The notes beneath the pieces are model-generated. The model saw only the letters and a program-made list of their open reading frames with translations, was not told the DNA's origin and searched no databases. DNA of 64,000 bases. It comes from Flavobacterium soyae. Lineage in GTDB: Bacteria > Bacteroidota > Bacteroidia > Flavobacteriales > Flavobacteriaceae. The position numbers were made by a program, and so were the translations under genes. The stretch lies in assembly GCF_021245985.1 (NCBI RefSeq), contig NZ_JAJQXA010000001.1, positions 1 through 64,000 of the forward strand, given 5' to 3'. Of this stretch, positions 1-9,927 are shown one piece after another; position 1 is the stretch's first letter, and every line of letters starts with the position of its first letter.

Positions 1-3000
1 CAAGGTGTCCCCTGACTGGGAAACACCTGCCGAAGGGCTTATCGTATAGGTATTCGAAGCATCATAGTTTGTAATTGTAAAACTTCCAGATGCCGTTAAG
101 CATGTAGGCTGGATCACAGCGCTTAATAACGGAACTGCCGGGGTAGCATTCACTGTGACACTTACCGAAGTTCTTGCACTTTCACACCCAGTTACAGTTT
201 GACTTACATAGTAAGTTCCTGTTACTAAAGTTTCTGTTCCTGTATATAATGTTCCTCCTGTTGAAGCGCTGTACCATTTTAAGTTTGTTCCTGTCGCAGT
301 AAGATCACTTACGTTTTTAGCATCAACTGAACAGAAATTCTGTGCTGTAGCTGTTGGGGCTGAAGGTATAGGATTTACTGTTACTATCGCAGCAGTTGAA
401 GAGGCACTTTGACATCCTGAAGCATTTGCTATTCTTACACTATAAGTCCCTGAAACAGATACAGTAATTGACTGAGTAACAGCTCCAGTTGACCATAAAT
501 AACTGTTCCCTCCGGTAGAAGTCAAAGTTACCGTTCCACCAGAACAGAATGTCGTTGAACCATCTGCTGTAATAGTTGGTGCTGCTGGTGTTGGGTTTAC
601 TGTTATTGATACTAAGATTCTCACACTTTCGCATCCGCTTACGGTCTGGCTTACATAATAGTTGCCTGATGCCAATACTTCTGTTCCCGAATAAAGTGTC
701 CCGCCAGTATTTGCATTATACCATTTCAAATTGGTACCTGCTGCCACTAAATCACTAACTTTTTTATTCTCAGAGGTACAAAATGTTTGTGAAGAAGCCG
801 TTGGTACAGCTGTATTATTTACTGTAACTGCCACTAAAGTTCTTGTACTTTCACAGCTGTTTAGAGTCTGGCTTACATAATAATTTCCTGATGTTAATGT
901 TTCTGTGCCTGTGTAAAGTGTTCCTCCGCTGCTTGTACTATACCATTTCAAGTTAGTTCCGGAAGCAGTTAAATCACTAACTTTTTTAGCATCAATTGCA
1001 CAAAATGTTTGTGAAGATGCTGTTGGCGCAGTTGTATTATTTACTGTAACTGCTACTAACGTCCTGGTACTCTCTCCACAACTATTAGTAGTTTGGCTTA
1101 CATAGTAATTTCCTGACGTTAGTGTTTCTGTTCCTGTATAAAGTGTTCCTCCGCTGCTTGCGCTGTACCATTTTAAGTTTGTTCCTACTGCCACTAAATC
1201 ACTAACTTTTTTAGCATCAGCAGCACAAAATGTCTGTGAAGATGCCGATGGCGCAGATGGCACAGTACCTATTGTTACCGCTACTAACGTTCTGGCACTT
1301 TCTCCACAACTATTCGCAGTTTGGCTTACATAATAATTTCCTGTAGATAAAGTCTGGGTTGACAGAAGGGCTGTACCGCCTGAAGCAGCGCTATACCACT
1401 TTAAATTAGTCCCAACAGCCACTAAATCACTTACCTTTTTATTATCAGAAGCACAAAAAGTCTGAGAGGAAGCAACCGGGGCTGAGGAAGTCGTATTAAT
1501 AGTTACTGATACCTGAGTTCTTGAACTTTCACATCCATTTACAGTTTGACTTCCATAATAATTCCCTGTTGCCAAAGCTAAAGTTGATGAAAGAGCTGTT
1601 CCTCCATTTGCTCCACTATACCATTTTAAATTAGTTCCTGAGGCAACTAAATCACTAACTTTTTTATTTTCAGAAGAACAAAATGTCTGAGCAGAAGCCG
1701 TAGGTGCAGCTGGTGTAAAAGTTACTACTGTTACTGCAGAACTATTACTTGCACAGCCAGAACTATTTATTATTTTAACGCTATAACTTCCTTCGCTGTT
1801 AATTGTAATATTTCTTGTAGTTTCTCCTGTTGACCATAAATAACTGCCACCGCTTGCACTACTTGATCTTAAAACTGTATTTCCGGCAGTTGTACAGGTA
1901 GCTGAACCTGAATTAACGCTAATTGTAGGTGCAGCTGGCTGTGGGTTAATTGTTACCACTACCGGTTTTATAAACTGACATCCGTCAGTAGAAACTGCCT
2001 TTATATAATATGTTCCTGAAGCAGTAACAGCACTTGGTGCTGCATAAGCAATCGATGCATTTGCATCTGTCCAATACGAAAGTGTCATATTTGAAGTACT
2101 TCCAGCTGTAACAGCCGGTGCAGTTAAATCTACTGCAGCAGGTGCACAAATTGCAGCAGGATTCGTAACAACAAGAGTTGATGTCTTTGGTGTTACCGCT
2201 GCACTAGCTGAATTGTTAGCAGTATTAGTGTCTATTGAAGCTGGTAATGAGGCAGTATTTGTATAGTTACCTGATGCATTTACTGTTGCAGTAATTTTTA
2301 ATGTCACAGATGTTTGCGCCTCTACATCACCAATACTCCAAATACCTGTCGCCGAATCATAAACACCTACTGATGGTGTTGAACTAACGTAAGTATAACC
2401 CGAAGGAAGTAAATCATTTACTGAAACTCCAGAAACATTATTACCTCCTAAATTACTCACCGTAACAGTAAATTCAACTGCAGACCCTATACATGGTGCT
2501 GCATTATCAACTGTTTTTGTAATTCCTAAATCTGTACATAGAGTAACGCTGACAGGCTTTGACTGAATTTGAGCTCCACAAGTTAAAGTTGAAGCTACGG
2601 AATATGACCCTGTTTTTACAGCCGTATAAATTGACGAATTAGCACCAGCTATAGCAGTCCCGTTAAAATACCATTGATAGGGTGCAAAACCAGCTGGTGT
2701 TGTTAATTCTGCTTTATTATTAGTACATCCGCCACCTGAAATATAAGTCAAAGTTGGGTCTTCCGGCTGAGCTGCAAAATTAGAGAAAAAGCCTGCCATT
2801 GAGAATCCCCCTCCCTGCTGTACAATTGAAACCGTTAATTTTGCTGCGCTTGAAATAGAAAGAACATTTGGACTGCCTATTTGAGTATCTTCAAAGTTTA
2901 TCAAATACCAGCCTGTTGTTCCTAATTGATGACGGGCTGTAATACCGCTTATAGTCTCAATATTAGTTCCATTTACTGTTACAACATCTGCAGCACTTCT

Positions 3001-4137
3001 CAAAAGTATATATCCAAAATACGGTAACGTTCCCGTACCATAATTTCTAAACTTTGCTGTTTCTATAAAATTAGATCCTCCACATTCAGATACCGGGGCA
3101 ATTGTCGAAATATCAACCTCACAAGATTGTGCCGTACCTGAATATACAACAACTTTCTTATCTGCAGAAACACGTGATGCCGAAAAGCTTGTATTCGACA
3201 CACCATTTTGAAAAGTATGAAAACTCCCCGCTGTTGCCAAAGTAACACTGTTCGTAGCTACTAATGCACCTGTTGTTGAATAAGTATCTATTGTTAAAAC
3301 TGTATTGTCTTTTGTTGCAACTACAGTTGTTTGCTCTGCAGTATCATTTCCTTTTCCTCTTTCAATAAAGTACTCCGTACCTAAAACTGATTCAGGCGGA
3401 ACCTGATTAAAAGCCCCATCCCCACAGCCGCCCGGCATATCTATCGCCGCAGAAGTGTTCATTACAGAAGGATTTGAGGACTCTACCAATGTTCCTATTG
3501 CAGCTTTAAACAAATAACTTTGTCCTGCATTTAATGTAGCTGCAATAGCATTGTTAATTTTTACTGTTGTATTATTAGCAGTAGCCATAATACTATAAAT
3601 TGGACGTTGATCTCCTAAGCTGCTAAAATTTCCTAAGCTGCCGTCTCTATAATATCCTATTCTAAAACGTACACCTATTCCTGCATCACCAAAACTGGTC
3701 AATGCTGCATTTCCCTTCAGATTCGCATCAACATTCTCTCCGTTAGTATAGTCATCAGAAGCAACATTTCGCATGTTTACAGATGTTGGCCCATCACTTG
3801 TCACTATTAACCCTGCCCCCGAGATTACCGTATTTAAAGCATTCATAGGAAGATCTTTCGCAAGTAGATTAAATCTGTAGACCGCCGGAGTTCCTTTTAT
3901 AGCGGTTAAAGTTGTTACTAAAGTACCATCGCTCTTTGTTAACGTAATATTTACAATACTTGTAGAATTTGTTGCAATAACAATTTCATTTGCTTTACTA
4001 AAATATTGCCAGGGAGCCGGCGCGATATAATGTTTCGTGTAAAACTGAGCTGAAGCACTATAGCTGAGCAGTAAAAAAAGTAAAACAAGAAAATTTGGTT
4101 TGAAGAACTTAAACCAATTAAGAGTAAAGTTACGCAT
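1..4137 (-). CDS. Giant secreted IgGFc-binding/DUF11/Ig-like repeat protein (5' part, runs off window)
   Basis: The reading frame is open from the ATG at 4137 to base 1, giving 1379 codons with no stop, so the C-terminus lies outside the window. Residues 1-33 look like a signal peptide: basic start, then FLVLLFLLL and a cleavage-like SASAQ. About residues 100-450 resemble the IgGFc-binding N-terminal domain of flavobacterial surface proteins (PPESVLGTEYF near residue 245). About 545-640 is a DUF11-type domain (FTVTVSNLGG, LLPSGYTYVS). From about residue 680 onward it is a chain of Ig-like units of the CHU_C-associated type (NLKWYSASTGGTLYTG, GTYYVSQTVTGC). Proteins of this build are usually exported by the type IX system with a C-terminal sorting domain, which would be beyond the edge here. 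A role as surface adhesin or matrix protein is inference. The signal peptide and frame are clear; the exact function is unknown. Confidence 0.85.
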   Translation of the reverse strand, partial: MRNFTLNWFKFFKPNFLVLLFLLLSYSASAQFYTKHYIAPAPWQYFSKANEIVIATNSTSIVNITLTKSDGTLVTTLTAIKGTPAVYRFNLLAKDLPMNALNTVISGAGLIVTSDGPTSVNMRNVASDDYTNGENVDANLKGNAALTSFGDAGIGVRFRIGYYRDGSLGNFSSLGDQRPIYSIMATANNTTVKINNAIAATLNAGQSYLFKAAIGTLVESSNPSVMNTSAAIDMPGGCGDGAFNQVPPESVLGTEYFIERGKGNDTAEQTTVVATKDNTVLTIDTYSTTGALVATNSVTLATAGSFHTFQNGVSNTSFSASRVSADKKVVVYSGTAQSCEVDISTIAPVSECGGSNFIETAKFRNYGTGTLPYFGYILLRSAADVVTVNGTNIETISGITARHQLGTTGWYLINFEDTQIGSPNVLSISSAAKLTVSIVQQGGGFSMAGFFSNFAAQPEDPTLTYISGGGCTNNKAELTTPAGFAPYQWYFNGTAIAGANSSIYTAVKTGSYSVASTLTCGAQIQSKPVSVTLCTDLGITKTVDNAAPCIGSAVEFTVTVSNLGGNNVSGVSVNDLLPSGYTYVSSTPSVGVYDSATGIWSIGDVEAQTSVTLKITATVNASGNYTNTASLPASIDTNTANNSASAAVTPKTSTLVVTNPAAICAPAAVDLTAPAVTAGSTSNMTLSYWTDANASIAYAAPSAVTASGTYYIKAVSTDGCQFIKPVVVTINPQPAAPTISVNSGSATCTTAGNTVLRSSSASGGSYLWSTGETTRNITINSEGSYSVKIINSSGCASNSSAVTVVTFTPAAPTASAQTFCSSENKKVSDLVASGTNLKWYSGANGGTALSSTLALATGNYYGSQTVNGCESSRTQVSVTINTTSSAPVASSQTFCASDNKKVSDLVAVGTNLKWYSAASGGTALLSTQTLSTGNYYVSQTANSCGESARTLVAVTIGTVPSAPSASSQTFCAADAKKVSDLVAVGTNLKWYSASSGGTLYTGTETLTSGNYYVSQTTNSCGESTRTLVAVTVNNTTAPTASSQTFCAIDAKKVSDLTASGTNLKWYSTSSGGTLYTGTETLTSGNYYVSQTLNSCESTRTLVAVTVNNTAVPTASSQTFCTSENKKVSDLVAAGTNLKWYNANTGGTLYSGTEVLASGNYYVSQTVSGCESVRILVSITVNPTPAAPTITADGSTTFCSGGTVTLTSTGGNSYLWSTGAVTQSITVSVSGTYSVRIANASGCQSASSTAAIVTVNPIPSAPTATAQNFCSVDAKNVSDLTATGTNLKWYSASTGGTLYTGTETLVTGTYYVSQTVTGCESARTSVSVTVNATPAVPLLSAVIQPTCLTASGSFTITNYDASNTYTISPSAGVSQSGDTL
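190..1720 (-). repeat. Tandem Ig-like coding repeats, period about 225 bp
   Basis: Inside the giant gene the plus-strand phrase ggcttacataata or a close variant recurs near 198, 648, 872, 1096, 1325 and 1550, with spacing of about 224-229 bp (about 75 codons). The 198-648 step is double because a differently built unit (about 360-600) is inserted. Each unit has the pattern FC...KKVSDLxAxGTNLKWYS...GTLYTGTETLxxGNYYVSQT...C. DNA identity between neighbours at 640-1260 is high, which fits recent unit duplication. Two Cys per unit may form a disulfide. Confidence 0.85.
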
Positions 4138-4683
4138 AGACAAACTTGGTGTTAATTTGTGTAATAGATATTCTAAAACCTGAATACCAAAAATTGATTC
4201 TCAGATTATTTAGCAGATACGAAAAATTGAAAGGATTGATTCTTAGATTATTGAAAGGATTTTTTTCAACATCATAAAAATATTTGGAAAGCGTTTGGAC
4301 CATAATTATTTTAGGTTCAAGACACATAGTCGTCTTTGGATTAAATTAGTAGTTTTGGTGCCGCGAAAATATATAAACACCTCAATACTAGCTACATTAC
4401 TCGACAAACTACCCAGAAAAACGTTGAAATACACATTTTATCGAAGTAAGTTAACCTTGACAGGTAAATAAACATGATAATTTAACAATGAAACAACAGA
4501 AAATTCTTAATTTTTTAATAAAAAATTAATATTCAGTAATTTAAGCAACAAATACGCAACATTATCTTACAAATACAGAAAAATCTAATTAATCACAAAA
4601 CACATAAAATACTTATTATCAAGTAATTAATATTTGTGTCAAAAAATAGGGAATGTAAAAAAATTGTAATAAAATATTCCTAT
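4138..4683. other. Intergenic region (546 bp) upstream of the giant gene
   Basis: No gene is supported here. It should hold the promoter of the minus-strand giant gene, but I cannot find a convincing TTTG/TAnnTTTG pair. An imperfect direct repeat is present: ttgattctcagattatt at 4194-4210 and ttgattcttagattatt at 4236-4252, with ttgaaaggatt at 4227-4237 and again at 4251-4261. The stretch 4440-4683 is very AT-rich and featureless to the eye. A 65-codon minus-strand frame at 4130-4327 overlaps the giant gene's start and is not convincing. Confidence 0.5.
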
Positions 4684-5616
4684 TTAGATTCTATCAAGAA
4701 ATTTAATATTTCTCTTGAGCCCATCAAATTTTGTTCTTTTAATCGGTGAATTTTTAAAAACTTTTTGGAAAGTTTCTTCAGTAATCTCTGTCCAGTCTTT
4801 TTTAGAAAAAGAAATTAAATCCGGATTTGGGTTAAAAAGGGGCTCAGAATGCGGTTTAGAAAATCGATTCCATGGGCATACATCCTGGCAGGTATCGCAG
4901 CCAAACATCCAGTTATCGAATTTTCCCTGCATTTCATTTGGGATATTTTCTTTTAGTTCAATTGTATAATAAGAAATACATTTGCTTCCATCTACAATAT
5001 AGGGCGCAAGAATTGCCTGAGTGGGACAAGCGTCGATACACGCAGTACATGAACCGCAATGATCTGTTACCGCATGATCGTATTCCAGATCTAAATCGAG
5101 AATAAGTTCTGCAATAAAATAAAAAGAACCCACTTTTTGGGTTATTAGATTGCTGTTTTTTCCTATCCATCCCAAACCGCTTTTTGCAGCCCAGGCTTTG
5201 TCTAAAACCGGAGCAGAATCAACAAAAGCACGACCTGAAACTTCACCGATATTCTCTTGGATTGAATAAAGAAATTCTTTTAATTTTTCTTTTATAACAA
5301 AATGATAATCCTGTCCGTAGGCATATTTCGAAATCTTATAAGCTTCGTCATTTTGAGATTCAGAAGGATAATAATTCAGCAAAAGAGAAACCACACTTTT
5401 AGCATCATCAACCAATAAAGTTGGATCTAAACGTTTATCGAAATGGTTTTCCATATAAGCCATTTGGCCATTATGATTATTATTTAACCATTTCTCAAGC
5501 CGGGGCGCTTCTTGTTCCAAAAAGCCTGCTTTAGATATGCCGCAAGAAATAAAACCCAATCTTTTGGCTTCTGCTTTTATAAATTTTGAATATGTTTCTT
5601 TTGAATTGATACTCAT
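4684..5616 (-). CDS. queG: Epoxyqueuosine reductase QueG
   Basis: 310 aa. It catalyses the last step of queuosine synthesis, reducing epoxyqueuosine in tRNA to queuosine with cobalamin and two [4Fe-4S] clusters. Two ferredoxin-type clusters are visible: [12 protein letters not shown] at residues 187-198 and CDTCQDVCP at 240-248. The catalytic-region motif [20 protein letters not shown] starts at residue 133. It lacks the HEAT-repeat C-terminal extension of some longer family members, and this short form is common. The ATG overlaps the stop of the upstream P450 gene as ATGA, which suggests translational coupling in the ruvB-P450-queG unit. Cytoplasmic. Confidence 0.95.
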   Translation of the reverse strand: MSINSKETYSKFIKAEAKRLGFISCGISKAGFLEQEAPRLEKWLNNNHNGQMAYMENHFDKRLDPTLLVDDAKSVVSLLLNYYPSESQNDEAYKISKYAYGQDYHFVIKEKLKEFLYSIQENIGEVSGRAFVDSAPVLDKAWAAKSGLGWIGKNSNLITQKVGSFYFIAELILDLDLEYDHAVTDHCGSCTACIDACPTQAILAPYIVDGSKCISYYTIELKENIPNEMQGKFDNWMFGCDTCQDVCPWNRFSKPHSEPLFNPNPDLISFSKKDWTEITEETFQKVFKNSPIKRTKFDGLKRNIKFLDRI

Positions 5617-6959
5617 CGTTTAAAAAATGAAACTTGAACGTCAACAGGTTTTAGAGTAATCAGCGGATTAAATTGAATGACATCATTATTAGATCGAATG
5701 ACGTATTTTTTTACAATTTGAGATATCGTTAAACACATTTCATAAATGGCAAATCCGGTTCCAATACACATTCTTGGTCCCGCACCAAATGGATAAAAAT
5801 ATTGCATCGACTCCTTTTTTTGCTCACCAAGAAATCTTTCCGGAATAAATTCATCCGGATTATTCCAATATTTAGGATTTCGGTGCAATTCATAAAAAGA
5901 AACTCCAATTAATGTACCTTTTTTAATTTTGAATTGAGCCAAAGAGTCATCTTCAAGATTTTGTCTGTCGGTAATCCAGGCTGGCGGATATAAACGCATA
6001 GATTCATTCAAAACGGCATTAGTATATGTCATTTTTTGAAGTTGTTCTATAATGTTCTCAGTTTGCGACTCAATCTCTATGATTTCATCAAATACTTTTT
6101 GCTGCACTTCCAGATTTCTGCCTAAAAGATAAAGTGTAAACGTTAACGCATTTGCGCTTGTTTCATGCCCTGCGATAAACAAAACTTTAATTTCATCGAT
6201 CAATTGTTCAGTAGACATACTTTCACCAGTATCTTCATATCTGGTTTCTAAAAGCATGTTCAATAAATCATTAACTTCTTCTTTTGAAGCTTTTCTTTCT
6301 TCAATGATTTCCTGAATAATTCTATTATTCTCTTCAGCCAGCATGAGATGTTTCTTTACCTGACCACTTAATGAAAACCACCACGCTTTATGCGGAAGCC
6401 TAATTTCTTTAATTAAAAAATTCTGAACTTCCTCAATGATAAATTTGATTCGATGAAATTTATTTTCGGCAGTTGAAAGCTGAAATAAAGATTTAGCCAC
6501 TACATTAAATGCCAGCTGGCTCATTACAGGGAAAAGATCAATAGGTTTATTATCCGTTAAATTATCTAATTCTGAACTAATCGTTTTATTCATATTATCC
6601 ACCAGCTGATTCATCTTTTGCTTGTGAAAAGCCGGTTGAATAAGACGTCTTTGCTTCAACCAAAAATCACCATCGCTGGTTAAAAGCCCTTTTCCTAAAT
6701 ATTTAGAAAGGTATACGGATTGAAATTTAGACTTATGATAGTTCTTCTGGTTTTTAACTAAAATATATTGTGCAATTTCATTATCTCTTGACAAGATTAT
6801 ATACTTTGAAGAGCTAATTCTAATAGAAAAAGAGTCCCCGAATTTCTCAAAATACCTTTTATGGAAAGGAATCGGGTTTTTACGAACACCTTCGGCATCT
6901 TTAAAAAATCTGACTATTGATAATTTATTAGGGTAAGTATATTTTATATTATTAGACAT
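5613..6959 (-). CDS. Cytochrome P450
   Basis: 448 aa, full-length heme-thiolate monooxygenase. Visible landmarks are the I-helix AGHETSA at residues 263-269, the ExxR pair in ESMR at 319-322, an ERFL motif near 374, and the heme loop [10 protein letters not shown] at 391-400 with Cys398 as axial ligand. There is no membrane anchor or fused reductase. The overall pattern ([20 protein letters not shown]) resembles bacterial class CYP102/CYP4-like soluble P450s. The substrate cannot be told from sequence, and no ferredoxin or reductase gene is beside it. It begins 5 nt after ruvB ends and overlaps queG by 4 nt, so it is very likely co-transcribed with both, which is an odd functional company. 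Confidence 0.95.
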   Translation of the reverse strand: MSNNIKYTYPNKLSIVRFFKDAEGVRKNPIPFHKRYFEKFGDSFSIRISSSKYIILSRDNEIAQYILVKNQKNYHKSKFQSVYLSKYLGKGLLTSDGDFWLKQRRLIQPAFHKQKMNQLVDNMNKTISSELDNLTDNKPIDLFPVMSQLAFNVVAKSLFQLSTAENKFHRIKFIIEEVQNFLIKEIRLPHKAWWFSLSGQVKKHLMLAEENNRIIQEIIEERKASKEEVNDLLNMLLETRYEDTGESMSTEQLIDEIKVLFIAGHETSANALTFTLYLLGRNLEVQQKVFDEIIEIESQTENIIEQLQKMTYTNAVLNESMRLYPPAWITDRQNLEDDSLAQFKIKKGTLIGVSFYELHRNPKYWNNPDEFIPERFLGEQKKESMQYFYPFGAGPRMCIGTGFAIYEMCLTISQIVKKYVIRSNNDVIQFNPLITLKPVDVQVSFFKR

Positions 6960-6964
6960 AACAA

Positions 6965-7987
6965 TTAGAATAAACCTCCTTGAATATTTGTGTTTATCTT
7001 TCCTAAATGTTTATAAGCTTTCTCTGTAACTTCACGTCCGCGAGGTGTACGCATAATAAACCCTTCCTGAATTAAAAAAGGTTCGTAAACTTCTTCTATA
7101 GTTTCACTGCTTTCAGATACGGCTGTAGCTAAAGTCGAAAGTCCAACCGGACCTCCCTTGAACTTATTGATAATGGTTAATAATATCTTATTGTCCATTT
7201 CGTCAAGTCCATGAGCATCCACATTCAATGCTTTTAGTGCATATCTGGCAATTTCAAGATCAATAGTACCATTACCTTTTATCTGTGCAAAATCACGAAC
7301 TCTTCGTAATAATGCATTTGCAATACGAGGAGTTCCACGGCTTCTTCCTGCTATTTCAATTGCTGCTTCGAGATCAATTGGCATTTTTAATATACCGGCA
7401 CTTCTCTCCACAATAGTCGTTAAAAGCTCTGTAGAATAATATTGTAAACGAGATGAAATCCCAAAACGAGCTCTCATAGGAGCTGTTAATAATCCAGAAC
7501 GAGTAGTTGCTCCAATTAATGTAAACGGATTTAAATTGATTTGAACTGTTCTTGCATTTGGACCAGATTCAATCATGATATCAATTTTGAAATCTTCCAT
7601 TGCAGAATATAAGTATTCTTCCACAATAGGGCTCAAACGATGGATCTCGTCTATAAATAAAACATCTCTTTCATCAAGATTAGTTAATAAACCGGCTAAG
7701 TCTCCCGGTTTATCCAGAACAGGTCCCGAAGTAATTTTGATACCTACTTCCAGCTCATTTGCAAGAATATTAGCCAAAGTCGTTTTACCAAGCCCAGGAG
7801 GTCCATGAAACAAAGCATGATCAAGTGCCTCACCACGCTGATTTGCAGCTGCGACAAAAACTTTTAAGTTCTCTAAAACTTGGTCCTGCCCGGCAAAATC
7901 ATCAAATGACAGTGGACGCAATCTTTTTTCAAGATCTAATTCTTCTGGGTTATATCCTTTTGTAGTAGGATCTAGGTTCTCATTCAT
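6965..7987 (-). CDS. ruvB: Holliday junction branch migration helicase RuvB
   Basis: 340 aa, usual length. An AAA+ motor that drives branch migration with RuvA during recombination. Walker [10 protein letters not shown] is at residues 62-70, Walker B DEIH at 113-116, sensor GATTRSGLL follows, and the C-terminal winged-helix domain ends with [14 protein letters not shown] -7 element TATCTTTG lies at 7999-7992 only 4 nt before the ATG, so the transcript may be leaderless. First gene of the ruvB-P450-queG unit; ruvA and ruvC are not in the window. Confidence 0.97.
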   Translation of the reverse strand: MNENLDPTTKGYNPEELDLEKRLRPLSFDDFAGQDQVLENLKVFVAAANQRGEALDHALFHGPPGLGKTTLANILANELEVGIKITSGPVLDKPGDLAGLLTNLDERDVLFIDEIHRLSPIVEEYLYSAMEDFKIDIMIESGPNARTVQINLNPFTLIGATTRSGLLTAPMRARFGISSRLQYYSTELLTTIVERSAGILKMPIDLEAAIEIAGRSRGTPRIANALLRRVRDFAQIKGNGTIDLEIARYALKALNVDAHGLDEMDNKILLTIINKFKGGPVGLSTLATAVSESSETIEEVYEPFLIQEGFIMRTPRGREVTEKAYKHLGKINTNIQGGLF

Positions 7988-7991
7988 TCTA

Positions 7992-7999
7992 CAAAGATA
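7992..7999 (-). promoter_or_regulatory. Putative -7 element of ruvB (leaderless transcript?)
   Basis: On the minus strand TATCTTTG matches TAnnTTTG and is followed by TAGA and then the ruvB ATG. With the usual start about 5 nt after the box, +1 would fall on or next to the A of ATG. No clear -33 TTTG is seen at the right distance, which lowers confidence. Confidence 0.5.
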
Positions 8000-8064
8000 T
8001 AGAAACTAATCAGTTTGTAAAACAGTAAATCTGAACGATTAAAACTTTAATTAAACAAAAAAAA

Positions 8065-8082
8065 ACCGTCATTTCTGACGGT
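8065..8082 (-). terminator. Terminator of the act-cox operon
   Basis: Stem accgtca (8065-8071) pairs with tgacggt (8076-8082) around a 4-nt loop. On the minus strand it is followed by a run of about 9 T, directly after the coxA stop at 8095. Confidence 0.9.
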
Positions 8083-8094
8083 CTTTTGATATTT

Positions 8095-9897
8095 CTAGTG
8101 GTGTAAAACTTCTTCACCTTCTTTCATTGGTACATTTTGAGGAACAAAATCTACATCATGATTTGGGTTACTATAGTCATATGGCCAACGGTATACATGA
8201 GGAATTTCTCCTGGCCAGTTTCCGTGAATATGCTCAACTGGAGTTGTCCACTCTAAAGTTGTAGATTTCCATGGATTTTGAACTGCTTTCTTGCCGTAGA
8301 AAATACTACTAAAAAAGTTGTATAAGAATACTAATTGGAACGCCCCACCTACAAGAGCAAATGTTGTAATTAAAACATTCACATTTTGTAAATCATCAAA
8401 TAATGGGAAGTTAGTATTTGTATAGTAACGTCTTGGTAAACCAGCTAATCCGATAAAGTGCATTGGGAAGAAAACTCCATAAGCACAAACCGCTGTAACC
8501 CAGAAGTGAATATAACCTAAGTTTTTGTTTAACATTCTTCCATACATTTTAGGGAACCAGTGGTAAATACCAGCAAACATTCCGTAAAGTGCAGAGATAC
8601 CCATTACTAAGTGAAAGTGAGCAATTACGAAGTAAGTATCGTGAACGTTAATATCTAAAGTACTATCTCCTAAAATGATTCCAGTTAAACCTCCAGTGAT
8701 GAAAGTAGAAACCATTCCGATAGAGAATAACATTGCAGGGTTAAATTGTAAGTTACCTTTCCATAAAGTTGTAATCCAGTTGAAAGCTTTTACAGCAGAT
8801 GGAATTGCAATCAATAAAGTAGTAAAAGTAAATACAGATCCTAAGAAAGGATTCATACCAGAGATAAACATGTGGTGACCCCATACAATAGTTGATAAGA
8901 ATGCAATTGCAAGAACTGACATAATCATCGCTCTGTATCCGAAGATTGGTTTACGAGAGTTCGTAGCCATAATTTCAGAAACAAGACCCATCGCTGGTAA
9001 GATTACGATATAAACCTCAGGGTGACCTAAGAACCAGAATAAGTGTTCGAATAATACTGGAGAACCTCCTTGGTAATGTAAAACCTCTCCTGCAATGTAG
9101 ATATCAGATAAGAAGAATGAAGTACCAAAACTTCTATCAAAAATCAATAATAAAGCAGCTGACAATAATACCGGGAATGAAATAACACCAATAATAGCTG
9201 TTACGAAAAAAGTCCAGATTGTAAGTGGAAGCCTAGTCATAGACATTCCTTTAGTTCTCAAGTTAATAACTGTTACAATGTAGTTTAATGACCCCATTAA
9301 TGAAGATGCAATAAAGATAGCCATTGAAACTAACCATAAAGTCATACCTGCTCCTGATCCTGGGATTGCTTGAGGTAAAGCACTTAATGGAGGATAAATT
9401 GTCCAACCTGCAGAAGCTGGTCCAGCTTCAACAAATAAAGAACATAACATTACTACAGCAGATATAAAAAACAACCAGTATGAAATCATATTCATAAATC
9501 CAGAAGCCATATCTCGCGCTCCAATTTGAAGTGGAATAAGTAAGTTACTAAAAGTTCCACTTAAACCAGCTGTTAGTACAAAGAATACCATGATGGTACC
9601 ATGAATTGTAACTAAAGCCAGATAAATATCATTTGCCATAACACCATCAGGTGCAAATTTATCTCCTAATAAAACATTGAATATTTTAAAAGACTCTTCA
9701 GGCCACGCTAATTGCATTCTGAAAAGCAAGGACATTGCAATACCAATTACTCCCATAACAATACCAGTAATCAAGTATTGTTTAGCAATCATTTTGTGAT
9801 CAATACTAAAAATATATTTAGTAATGAACGTGTCTTTATGATGATGTTCGTGCTCGTGATCGTGTCCGTGATCGTGACCGTGCGCTTCTGCTGACAT
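8095..9897 (-). CDS. coxA: Cytochrome c oxidase subunit I (aa3-type)
   Basis: 600 aa heme-copper oxidase catalytic subunit with about 12 membrane helices. The GHPEVYIVILP motif carries the cross-linked His-Tyr pair of the active site. HHMFISGMNPF and HDTYFVIAHFHLVMG supply copper B and heme ligands. The N-terminus is strikingly His-rich (residues 4-21: HGHDHGHDHEHEHHH), which is not part of the catalytic core. Last gene of the act-cox operon, 30 nt after coxB and followed by a strong terminator. It would accept electrons from the Alternative Complex III encoded upstream, via cytochrome c domains, and pump protons. Confidence 0.97.
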   Translation of the reverse strand: MSAEAHGHDHGHDHEHEHHHKDTFITKYIFSIDHKMIAKQYLITGIVMGVIGIAMSLLFRMQLAWPEESFKIFNVLLGDKFAPDGVMANDIYLALVTIHGTIMVFFVLTAGLSGTFSNLLIPLQIGARDMASGFMNMISYWLFFISAVVMLCSLFVEAGPASAGWTIYPPLSALPQAIPGSGAGMTLWLVSMAIFIASSLMGSLNYIVTVINLRTKGMSMTRLPLTIWTFFVTAIIGVISFPVLLSAALLLIFDRSFGTSFFLSDIYIAGEVLHYQGGSPVLFEHLFWFLGHPEVYIVILPAMGLVSEIMATNSRKPIFGYRAMIMSVLAIAFLSTIVWGHHMFISGMNPFLGSVFTFTTLLIAIPSAVKAFNWITTLWKGNLQFNPAMLFSIGMVSTFITGGLTGIILGDSTLDINVHDTYFVIAHFHLVMGISALYGMFAGIYHWFPKMYGRMLNKNLGYIHFWVTAVCAYGVFFPMHFIGLAGLPRRYYTNTNFPLFDDLQNVNVLITTFALVGGAFQLVFLYNFFSSIFYGKKAVQNPWKSTTLEWTTPVEHIHGNWPGEIPHVYRWPYDYSNPNHDVDFVPQNVPMKEGEEVLHH

Positions 9898-9927
9898 ATA
9901 TGTGTACTTTAAATTTTCTTAATAATA

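Noticed and set aside
190..1720. Regularly spaced repeats that could be mistaken for a CRISPR array
   Set aside because: Period is about 225 bp, the units are in frame, and they encode Ig-like domains; there are no cas genes and no 30-bp repeats with unique spacers.
5613..6959. A secondary-metabolite cluster around the P450
   Set aside because: Neighbours are ruvB and queG; there are no synthases, tailoring enzymes or transporters nearby.
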